64,000 nt of DNA, taken from contig CM068841.1 of assembly GCA_028554795.2 (NCBI GenBank), positions 27,645,721 to 27,709,720 on the forward strand, read 5' to 3'. Made by a program: the position numbers and the translations under genes. The notes under the pieces were generated by a model. It was not told the DNA's origin. It did not search any database and saw only the letters and a program-made list of their open reading frames with translations. This stretch comes from Sinohyriopsis cumingii (lineage: Eukaryota; Mollusca; Bivalvia; Unionida; Unionidae). Of this stretch, positions 45,760-54,797 are shown piece by piece (position 1 is the first letter of the stretch; the number at the start of each line of letters is the position of its first letter).

Positions 45760-46190
45760 AGAATTAGCGAAGTGTTCCTGGAAGTTTTATACCTTTCCCG
45801 TATCGATAAGTGGTTCCCGGTAATCTTAGACCCCTTCCCTTCTTATATTCTTGTCCTGTTGCTTTTTTTTTAATGCCATTTCAGCTGAGGTTCCAAGAGC
45901 ACCTAACACGGTCGCTGGTGCTTCAGCGGCTATTAATGCTGGTATAGCTGCAAGGAGTGGAAAAATCCCGCGGTTTTAACCATATCTTTAAAAGCGCTAG
46001 GAGAAAGATGAAGTTGAATTCCGGTTTGTGATTTTAAAGCCTCATTAAAATGTTTAAGTTGAGTCTTGGATAATGATAATTTGTTCTTTTTAGTGATATT
46101 TTTATTCCACATTTACTTGCAAAGTTTGATTGTAATTTGTTCACCTGACCGGAAGTCAGAGTGACTCTAACGTGACTATACGACATTTTT
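45760..46190 (-). pseudogene. Minor-capsid-like protein remnant
   Basis: The start MSYSHVRVTLTSGQVNKLQS is typical of a Polinton/adinto-type virion protein of the VTLTxGQxxKL kind. The C-terminal end has a Gly/Leu-rich signature (RGLRLPGTTYRYGKGIKLPG). A hydrophobic Ala-rich segment lies in between. Compared with adenoviruses it may play the part of protein VI or X (inference). Confidence 0.5.
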
Positions 46191-46211
46191 ATAATATCAA
46201 CGGCGATTTAA

Positions 46212-47629
46212 TTACATCTTTTCTACTGGAGCTTCAATAACTCGCATTCGTCCACCAGCACCTTCAAGTATCATCGATTTATCTGAAATAAAAACTGCAA
46301 TTGCTCTGTAACCATCATCGGGTGGGTCGTTTACGTGAGCTCCAAAATGTATACCAACGACAGTTTGTCGTGCTAAATCAAGATGCTCCAGAGAAAAGTA
46401 ATAGATCGGATACATTGGGATATTTGTAAACAAGTGTCTATATTTTGATCACGTCCCATAAATGGCATCAAACGATGATATGCACGTGCTACATGATTTA
46501 TGGTATAATCTCTCAATATATCCTCAGTTGGCTCTTGTTGGCCATTTATCTTTAAGGAAACCTCGGTTACCCTGAGTTGGTCAAATATCATATGACTACG
46601 TTCTTGCGAGTTTAATCGATTATTATTTTGCAAAGCAATAAAACTATGACGGGGTGCAGAAACACACTGTTGTGATGCTACATGCCATATAAATACACCT
46701 CGAATGGTGCTTTGAAAGCTATATTTGGTCATTGTTAACCATGATAACAGTGATTTACCACCTTGATCCATCAGCAATTGTTGGAGTTATTACTGGCATC
46801 CACAAAGAGAGTATCGTTATATTTACTTTACCATCATCAGCAACACCAGCGCCCCTCCAGATTGCGTCGTTGTCATTGCCTTTTCGTACAAGTATAACTG
46901 TATGCTTTGCCCCGAAAATAACCTTTCTAACATTTTTACAAAACCCAAAAATATGTGAAAGTGGAATCGCGTATGAAAATCTTCTACGTACTCCTAACAA
47001 CATTGATGCACGTGTTGCAAATCCTAAGTTGAAATTTGCATTAACGCTTCCTATGATATCAAAATCAGCAGCTGGTCTAGCTGCGTGTTCAAAATCAGTT
47101 AGTTGTGGATTAACTGCAGTATCTCGTGGTGTCAGTATTTTAATATCTTGACCATGATTAGCATTGTCTGTAACATCTTTAGCAAACATCATTGATGGAC
47201 CAGCTGATCTTGTATAATCATCAGAATATCTTGCTACACCTATCATCGTTGTAGCAACGTCGACGTCTTTCTGAATTGATTCGATATTTCTTCCATCAAT
47301 CATATATGTAGCGCCATCAAACAACGGCATAATTCCATTATTAACAAAACCAACACGTAGGTTTCACGATATGGCGTATCATCTGCAACATTTGTTACAA
47401 GTTCCACTTCTACTTCAATAAATGCTTCAGCGGGTAAGAAATATCTGCTTGTATCCTGAATGTGGAATTCGATTCCTCCACGCTGATTTGGTTGTTTTGC
47501 TTCATAAGAATAAAATTGATAATCACATATTGATTGATCTTTGAGAACTGGTGCGTCTATATCGAACGTCGGATCGGATGCACGTTTGAATATTTTATTA
47601 TAACTGTTATCGTCTAACACGAAATCCAC
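46212..47629 (-). pseudogene. Major capsid protein remnant (copy 3)
   Basis: In order: DIDAPVLKDQSICDYQFYSY, SRYFLPAEAFIEVEVELV, ATYMIDGRNIES, a central region with SAGPSMMFAKDV and DFDIIGSVNANFNLGFATR, FSYAIPLSHIFGF, then RHSFIALQNNNRLNSQ and the end block HFGAHVNDPPDDGYRAIAVF. About 470 codons in total. This kind of protein is abundant next to protease and ATPase genes of Polintons and is probably the double jelly-roll major capsid protein; fold not verified. Copies 1 and 2 keep only its start. Confidence 0.65.
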
Positions 47630-47639
47630 TTCCTGCTGT

Positions 47640-48031
47640 TATATTTCTTTCTGCTTCACCAGCCAAATCTGATAGTTTTTTATTTTCAGCTTGATTTATT
47701 ATTTTACTGACATTTGCAAGCATAACTCCAGTACTAGGTAATTCCACTGGTGGTTGTGGAGTTTTTCGTACTAATCGAGCTAGTCTATCCTTGACTGTCG
47801 AGAACGCCTTACCGGCAAGATTACCAAGAACATTAATACCATTGTCATTAATACCTCAATAGCCTTCCTCCCTAATTGTTTTGCAGTAGGTATTGCTTTT
47901 GGGGCTATCCTTTTGAATAAACCCATAACAGTATCACCGAGTCCATCTCCGTAAATCGCTTTGTAAGTTGGTAATCGTGAGTTTACTACCCTGACCATTA
48001 CATGTCCACGTTGTGCATTGTGTATAATCAT
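47640..48031 (-). pseudogene. Small basic hydrophobic protein ahead of capsid gene
   Basis: It starts MIIHNAQRGHVMVRVVNSRL with a Gly-rich GDGLGDTV and IAPKAIPTAKQLGRKA, equivalent to 6750 (copy 1) and 17096 (copy 2). In copy 1 it is in one frame with the start of the capsid protein. Probably a small virion core or membrane-active protein. Confidence 0.5.
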
Positions 48032-48064
48032 TTTATAAATTACATACTGATTAATTAGTTGTTT

Positions 48065-48660
48065 TTAGTCGCTGTTATAAACATCAGCAATTTCATCGAT
48101 GAGAGAACGATAAATGTTGCGATCCATAATACTGCCAGTAAAAAATCTTTGACAAATATCAGATATTTCATTAATGATTTCCGGCGAATTATTTCTAGCA
48201 CGTTTTCCTTCAGTCAGAACTACTAATATATTTACGTCGGTAAGAACACTGTCAGGACAAGCAATGAGACCGCTTCCTTGAGTAGAAAAACCACTTCCTG
48301 TAGCGCCAGGGGAATCTTCTGGGCTATACAATTCTTCTTCTTCTTGTTTCTTTTCTACACTACGTTTAAATGTGATATATTCTGGATCCATTAACTTAAT
48401 ATCTGAACTTTTAGCAGCAAAATATACTACAGGAATCCAATATTCACGTGATACTTTTGCAATATATTCAGATTTTAAATATTTTCTTCTATAATCATAT
48501 TCATTTGCAGCAACGTCAATTAATTTATCCTGATTTTCAGCAAAATACTCAAGAGCTTCATCAGTAAAAATATCTCTAGGTTTAGGAGGTTGTGGTTTTT
48601 GTTGTGGCCGAGGAATTCATGACCCAGGAGACTGTGGTTGTTTTTTAGATAACGCTGTGT
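48065..48660 (-). CDS. Acidic capsid-end protein (copy 3)
   Basis: Frame visible from about 48660 to 48065: Pro/Gln-rich start, KYLKSEYIAKVSREYWIPVV, an acidic middle (KKQEEEELYSPEDSPG) and the conserved end block GSGLIACPDSVLTDV...KRARNNSPEIINEI...YRSLIDEIADVYNSD. The N-terminal portion seen in copy 1 is cut off at 48660, where the element leaves the family pattern. Confidence 0.5.
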
Positions 48661-49125
48661 AAAATGTGTAATATTAACAAAATATCGTTGTGCGTACCCT
48701 TTTCCTTCATTGTCGCCTACTAGTAAACTTATTTGTAAATATAATTATATGACCGAAATGGTGGTAAAGCTTGAACACAAGATAACGACTGCTATAGTTC
48801 AAAGCGAAAGTATTAGTAAAGTTCACATTGTGTCACTATCAAACAGAATATTAATGTAATAAGCGTGTCGCAGTTAGATTAACTGGATTTATCCATGAGG
48901 CCATTTGTTTTGATCACGTGACAATATGGCGTCGACGTTCACTTGACTTCGTACAGCAGGGAGCATATGAAGCGGTGAACCAGACTGTAATATCATTTGA
49001 ATTTTTTTTATTTTAGATAGTTTTCAATTAGGATTGGAGACTAGGATAAATTTGTACATACCCTCGCCAATATTTACAATGATGTTATATTCTACCGTAT
49101 ATAGGTATCCAGCTGAAATCACAGG
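48661..49125. other. Spacer between Polinton copies 3 and 4
   Basis: The capsid-side terminus of copy 3 should lie here but is not recognised. Confidence 0.4.
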
Positions 49126-49254
49126 CACAGGGGCTCGTATCGTTGCTTAAAATTGACCTGTCATACATGTACTATACAATAGCTACTTATTATACGTTGT
49201 TATTATAGTACATGTATGACAGGTCAATCTTTAGCAACGATACGAGTCCCTGTG
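49126..49254. mobile_element. Foldback (hairpin) element, 129 bp
   Basis: Arms of about 50 bp start CACAGGGGCTCGTATCGTTG on the left and return inverted on the right as CAACGATACGAGTCCCTGTG (with a small size difference inside). The loop is about 25 bp. The termini CACAGGG/CCCTGTG suggest a MITE-like element. No target duplication is clear. Confidence 0.65.
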
Positions 49255-49562
49255 GCTGCAACCAGACATTTTGAAGTTCTTATAGGGACACATGAATCTA
49301 TTGTCTGTTAGAAGAATTTTTTGAAGATAGTTTCAAACTCATAGGTATCACCAGATCTTTGCAGCAAGTCATGCGTTAACCTCTATGATTTGCTCTGAAT
49401 ACCTTACAACAGTATCTTTTTTGGAGGGCACGAATAGACAGAGAAGATTTATTAAGAGTCAGAATTGTGTTTATATAATATTTTTAAAAAAATAGCTAGC
49501 TGTAACTATTTTAGTGACTATTAACAAAATTATAACAATGTAAACAAATCAGACACAGTATG
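49255..49562. other. Spacer
   Basis: AT-rich. The last five bases, GTATG (49558-49562), match the bases just after 54797. Confidence 0.45.
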
Positions 49563-49659
49563 AGCAGCAGAGAGAGAGAGAGTGAACCCACCTTTTCCTT
49601 TAAGGTTCCAAAACCCGAAATAAACCTTGTAAAAAACAACGAAAAGCCCTCGTAAATAA
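49563..49659. repeat. Left terminal inverted repeat (copy 4)
   Basis: Starts AGCAGCAGAGAGAGAGAGAG and GTGAACCCACCTTTTCC, and ends CGTAAATAA; matches 54709-54797 inverted. Confidence 0.85.
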
Positions 49660-49689
49660 ACAAATGGGCTGAATTAGTTAAAGACATGG

Positions 49690-51110
49690 GACCACGATTA
49701 ATGATGTTAATAAGTTAGAAAAAAACACTAACTTTTCCAATAATAATTTCAAAGATAACCGGAGAGATTTTACACGATTCAAAACATTATAGAAAGGGAG
49801 GTGCTCCAATAAATATTATTGATCATAATGCGCATGCGTGGACGTCTGCGGTGACAATACTTCCAAGAAATCGAACAGTTAGATTTTACGACAGTGATAT
49901 ATTTGATGTTATTAGGAATATCGTTGAAAGCAATCCTGTATCAGTATGGTTATTTCAAACTTCAAATGAAGGTTATGAGCAGTTTTTGCGTGTTAATGGA
50001 GATATTTATCATACAGAATCATTACATGAACAAATGAAACAATCTTGCGTTAAAATACGCTAATATTGAAGACGCTGAAAAATTGCTTTGTAATTGTTTT
50101 ACTGTCCTTTCCGTCGCGGCTCATTTTGCTATGAAGAAGAATTCATGGAAACCAACTCGATTTGATCTTATTGATGACATTGAGTTGTGTCGAATACGGA
50201 CATGGTGGATTATGGAACACTAAATATGACCATACTAACGTTATTTCTGTTGATATGGTTGCGTGTTATCCAGGAAGTTTTCTTGGATATGCAGAATGTT
50301 CCAAATATTTTAATATATTTGGACATCCAACATACGAGATGACCAGAGTATCGATAAACGGACCATTACCTGAATTTGATTTGACTGGTTTTCGCTTGTA
50401 TCGAGTCATTTGAGTTTAATAAAGATATTCATGAGATTTGTTACATCTGGTTTGGTAGACACATTTGAACAAATGGGTGGGCGCCAATAGTATTATTACG
50501 TTATTTGCTTGATGAGGAAATATTGTTATCGTTGGTTGTAAGCGAATCAATTATATCGTATAATAAACAAATCGAAGTTTGGTTGCCGCAGCTAGATAAG
50601 TTGAATATTTCCAAAATCAAACAGGATTTTCCTGATCTTAGCGAAGATCAAGTTGGAGAAAATTTCAATAATATATCTAAGGTTAGAAACGTTGAGGATG
50701 AAAAAATCGCGAAAGATCTTGGTAGGAAAATAATCAGTAAATTTACTCAAGGAGGATCATATGATCATAAATGATATTGCACAAGAATAATCACGGATAA
50801 CGCTGTGTTAGATTTTATAATCGCCGATACAATAAAAAAAAATTGTGAGTAAAAACAATAATAATTTATCGGACGGAAATAAACTAGGCACGATTGTTAG
50901 TTATATTGATAGTGAATCACCGCAATTTACTCATTTGAGACCTTCAATGCTTGCTTATGTTTCAATAAATTTATTATCAATGACAAGCATGGTTTCTAAG
51001 TTTGCTGTTATAGACTCTACGGATTCGTTCTACATCGATAAGAAAAATTCGGGATTATTGGAAAAATTAAATATCAGCACCGATGATTTATGGTGAAAAT
51101 GCAGAGTAAA
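49690..51110 (+). pseudogene. Family B DNA polymerase remnant (copy 4)
   Basis: N-terminal stretch VRFYDSDIFDVIRNIVESNP at 49870-49930, then AAHFAMKKNSWKPTRFDL, the A-motif region VISVDMVACYPGSFLGYAE, FGHPTYEMTRVSINGPLPEF, the LLDEEILLSLVVSESIISYN segment, and the C-motif side LRPSMLAYVSINLLSM with DSTDSFYIDKK. The C-motif region carries a T-D-S core. The helicase follows at once. Confidence 0.65.
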
Positions 51111-51224
51111 ACACGAAAACATAATTAATTATTCTGAATCCGCTGATGTTCTGATTGAAGATAGTTATATAAAATCAAATAAAAACAATCTATCGGCATT
51201 GTCAAAGACAAGGTTATTACCGTC

Positions 51225-52240
51225 GGTTTATGATCCTATATCGAGGCTTAAAACGGTCTATTTTAATGGATGTGGATGTTCTGGTACAATCTCGTACTTA
51301 TCATAGCTTCTTTCGATGGAACGGAGACGTATGGACTCCTGATCGAATGGGTGAGAAACATATTCCAAGAATCATTATTTGGGATGAAATAAGCACAGTA
51401 TCAATGGAGATATTAAACAAATTCCTTAATTGGTTATTGCTAAGGAATGTAGCTGTTATAATGTGTGGAGATCATGGACAGCCACCACCGGTATTTGGAT
51501 CATCTCCACATGAATGGTTAAAGGATTTTGTTGATTATTAAGAAGAAACAACCGATGATCATAGAGCACTCGATGTAATGTTAAAGGAATTAAAAAAACT
51601 AATCAGATTAAAATCAAATACAATCCAGTGTGAAGTAGAGCGTATAATGATCACAGAAACATCTATTGATTTTTTGAGTTTATGGAAACCAAATGATTTG
51701 ATAGTTGCAAGTAGAAGAAAATTGTGTGATAAAATTCAGAAGAGATTATTTCAGTTACAAAAGGAAAAGTTTCAGAATTACCGGTACCAATGTGTTATAG
51801 AGCAGCAGATACGCGACGGCAGAATATTCCAGTTGATTTACCAGGATCAGCAGAAAAACAAAATCTTGTGTTAAACGATATGGTTGCGATTAATATCAAT
51901 TTTGTTGAAGAAGAGCTAAAAAAGATAAAAACCCATGGACTCATGGATACGCAGGGACAATTCATTCATCACAAGGGTTAACTATTTCTGATACAATTAT
52001 TTGGATAGTTGATGATCGTATCGACTGGTCAAATTTAGTTTATCTTGCGGTGTCTAGAGTTAGAAAAATGTCACAATTGAGGAGGATTATACCGATTGAA
52101 GACATAAATCAAGCTAACAGCGAATTTATCAATGAAATCAACGAGGATATAAGAAATAAAAAATTGGCTAGTTATAAAAGATACGACAGAAAAAAAACAA
52201 GTATAAATTTATTGTTGATGCCGAATTTACTTTATCATTA
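51225..52240 (+). pseudogene. SF1 helicase remnant (copy 4)
   Basis: FFRWNGDVWTPDRMGEKHIP, Walker-B-like IIIWDEISTVSMEIL and the motif-III-like IMCGDHGQPPPVFGSSPHEW lie in the frame at 51230-51541. Then come the FLSLWKPNDLIVASRRKLCD and CYRAADTRRQNIPVDLPGSA regions, a late-helicase stretch near 51980 and SNLVYLAVSRVRK. The QPPPVFG signature points to the RecD/Pif1-like SF1 group. Confidence 0.7.
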
Positions 52241-52247
52241 AAACAAA

Positions 52248-52416
52248 AAACAAAATAATCATTGTGCAATCTGTAACGCTTTAATGATGTGGAAATATTC
52301 AAATAATAATCTACAACAATTTACCGTAGATAGAATTAATAATAAGCATGGTCATATACGTGAAAACGTAGTATTAGCCTGTCTTGAGTGCAATCGAGAT
52401 AAAGGCGCTAGTTAAG
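52248..52416 (+). pseudogene. C-terminal HNH domain (copy 4)
   Basis: One uninterrupted frame gives NNHCAICNALMMWKYSNN, QFTVDRINNKHGHIRENV and LACLECNRDKGAS before a stop. The two Cys pairs, central His and the DRIxN core fit an HNH endonuclease fold. It is the best preserved of the three copies. Confidence 0.6.
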
Positions 52417-53366
52417 CGAATGCGATGGTAATTGTGTATCTGAAGAAATTGTAATTGTTCACGTATAAATCCACGTTGAGGGGCAGTTGAATCTAATCTG
52501 TCGATTACGGGTCTACCTGTGGATGTAACTACACTAGAAATTGTATGTGTTGTAATACTCCAAATAGGATCGGTTGCTCTTTTTTCCACCTTCAAGTTCA
52601 CCTGCTTCATATAAATATCTTACAATAACATTGCCTAATACTGGCTGTGTTGAAAAATCGCGTCGTTTTATTGGTATACGAGCTTTTGTAATTGCATCAA
52701 CAAGTTTCATAGCGATTGTACGAGTAATTTCGTTGTTTAACGCAGCTATCGTAATGTTGTAACGTATTCGCGAGATCTATTTTAAACCATTTTCTTTGCG
52801 TATTGATGTCCAAACCACTCAGCAAGTGTTCATTAAATCGTTCAACAGTTGCCTGATCACGATGAATTGCAGCGTGTCCACTTGGTATTTTGACATTATG
52901 TCGCTTCCTTAACGATAATACTGCACCAAGAAACTCTTTACTAGGGTCAACCTGTAATAGTTGTGGCCATCGTAGACCACCTTATATTCCAGATCCTCGT
53001 TTATAAATTCGTTCAAACACAGAAGCTACTTCAGTTGTTTTTTATGTTGATAACGGCTCTGCTTCTTTATATCTACTTGCAACGTCAACAAGTGTCAACG
53101 CGTTTTTATATGAACGTAGGTGTTTACCGATTTTAACAGTATCATGCAGTAGAAATAAAATATCCGCTTGATTAACTTCATTAGGAACACTGACATCAAA
53201 ATGCGCGTTTAATTTGTTTAGGTGGTGGTTAATAAATTTGCCATATTGATTGCCGTGCTAACCATGCTGCAGAAACAGAACGCATAACAGTTGCTGCATC
53301 AGCAAGTTTACTAATTGCTGCCTTACCTTTCCAATATCCATTTGGACTGTAACAAAACGATTCCAT
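52410..53366 (-). pseudogene. Polinton integrase remnant (copy 4)
   Basis: It begins MESFCYSPNGYWKGKAAISK near 53366. FDVSVPNEVNQADILFLLHD, LVDVASRYKEAEPLS and the core with the DPGKEF segment follow. The tail has KRATDPIWSITTHTISSVVT and GRPVIDRLDSTAPQRGFIRE. Convergent with the helicase gene, with essentially no gap. Confidence 0.7.
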
Positions 53367-53389
53367 TATAATAATTGGTTGATTAATGA

Positions 53390-53871
53390 GCAGCACAAAG
53401 TAATAATTTATTTTTCATCACGGATTTTATTAACCAATTAGCAAGTGATTCTCTAATAGACTTATTTTTTATGGAATTTAATGAATGAATTAGCCTTACA
53501 TCTGCGAGATGTTGTTGTTCTAAATCAGGATTCTTATAAACTATATCATGAATATGACAAGCTTGGTCAATCTCGTTTATCGGATATTCACCAGATTTTG
53601 GTTATCAAGTCGAATATCAAGTCTAACTCCAGGACCACAATAATTATATCCAGGAATGTTTTTCTCCTGGGTATTTGGCCCATGGAGTTCCTGGTAATTT
53701 TCCTAATGAAGTTGCTATATCACCACCTGTCTTTGCAGAAATAAACTTATATTTTCTTGTACCACATTGCATACATTTGCCTGTTAGTGTGTATCTTTTA
53801 TTTTTTGTCATGATTGTTGTTGTATTATCTGTGCGAGTACGTGCGTGGCATTTTACACAATATAGATCCAT
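53390..53871 (-). pseudogene. Zinc-ribbon / PLA2-like protein remnant (copy 4)
   Basis: ATG at 53871. Zinc ribbon: MDLYCVKCHARTRTD and TGKCMQCGTRKYKF. Then a hinge GGDIATSLGKLPGTPWAKYP and, in the PLA2-like part, ACHIHDIVYKNPDL with the His-Asp pair expected at the active helix. The C-terminal helix LIHSLNSIKNKSIRESLANW is nearly identical to copy 3. The start codon is 14 bp from that of the divergent ATPase gene. Confidence 0.65.
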
Positions 53872-53885
53872 GTTTATATTTAAAT

Positions 53886-54554
53886 ATGGATGTAATTGAT
53901 TTCTCAGCGACACGAAAACAAGAGCATACTAAAGATCATCCAGCGCTACCAAATTCTATCAGAATGTTAATAATAGGTCCATCTGAGTCTGGTAAAGCAT
54001 AATTATTGCTTAATTTGATAATGAGATGGCTCAAATGGGATAAGATGTATTTGATAGCACCATCCATAGATGATCAGTGAAGTGCTTAAAGATTTTAATG
54101 AAAGCGCTAAACAGTTGGATGTTGACAACGATGATATTATTGATTTTATAACGGATATTGATGAAGCAATGTCTGTAGATGAGTTAGACCCATCTATTAA
54201 TAATCTAGTGGTGTATGATGTAAAATTAGATAAACAATCAAATCCAGCAAGAATATTCTCTCGAGGAAGGCATAAAAACATCGATATTATTTATGTTACT
54301 CAAAGATACACACAAATTCCAAAAGTAATAACAGATAATTGTAATATTCTAGCAGTGTTTAACGGTGTTGATACATACACATTAAGAAATATTCATCAAA
54401 CTTGGTACTCCGGAGATATGGATGTAATTAAGTTTATAAACTTTTTTTTCCTTTTTTCCACATGTGCAGGCTACACCATACGGGTTTATAACAATAAATT
54501 TACATGACCCTAGATCAAGATTATCATATAGGTATTGATAAAATATTGGAATAA
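53886..54554 (+). pseudogene. DNA-packaging ATPase remnant (copy 4)
   Basis: It starts MDVIDFSATRKQEHTKDHPA, followed by the P-loop region and LKDFNESAKQL. The frame 54070-54507 holds ARIFSRGRHKNIDIIYVTQR (Walker-B-like region), DNCNILAVFNGVDTYTLRNI and YSGDMDVIKF. The end is near TAA 54552-54554, 6 bp from the terminal module. Confidence 0.7.
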
Positions 54555-54560
54555 ATGAAT

Positions 54561-54797
54561 AGCAGCAGAGGATTGAATGACCTCGAGATAAGTTCAGCGT
54601 GGTAATTTACTAAGTATGATTTGTTTCATCGGTGGGTAAAAAACACGAAATATAATGAACTAATATATCAAGGCAGCCTCAATGGAGTTAGAATGATTCA
54701 TTTTAACGTTATTTACGAGGGTTTTTCGTTGTTTTTTTACAAGGTTTATTTTGGGTTTTGGAACCTTCAAGGAAAAGGTGGGTTCACTCTCTCTGCT
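54561..54797. repeat. Right terminal module (copy 4)
   Basis: The inner end AGCAGCAGAGGATTGAATGA is followed, 150 bp on, by the terminal inverted repeat 54709-54797, which ends CTCTCTCTGCT. It is the counterpart of the modules at 5071, 24261 and 32561. Confidence 0.75.

Larger units (their letters stand above)
32561..48660 (-). mobile_element. Polinton-like element copy 3, most complete (fossil)
   Basis: This 16.1-kb copy carries the full gene order, read from the ATPase end: terminal module, ATPase (minus), zinc-ribbon/PLA2 and integrase (plus), HNH-helicase-polymerase (minus), zinc-cluster and HNH proteins (plus), then the capsid block (minus) with accessory genes, fibre-like gene, protease, minor capsid, major capsid and acidic protein. 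The capsid-side terminus was not found beyond 48660. A 1.15-kb segment is inserted in the ATPase gene and an (AT)n array lies at 41.0 kb. It is broken in roughly twenty places, with several short genes still open, and looks moderately old. Confidence 0.75.
49563..54797 (+). mobile_element. Polinton-like element copy 4, complete termini, no capsid genes (fossil)
   Basis: Bounded by terminal inverted repeats (49566-49659 and 54709-54797, about 90 bp, well over 85 percent identical by eye) and by the direct repeat GTATG on both sides, a candidate target-site duplication (Polintons usually make 6 bp). Content: polymerase-helicase-HNH (plus), integrase and zinc-ribbon/PLA2 (minus), ATPase (plus). 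The capsid block, HNH protein and zinc-cluster protein are missing. It is an internally deleted copy, broken in roughly fifteen places. The similar termini suggest it is younger than copy 2. Confidence 0.8.
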
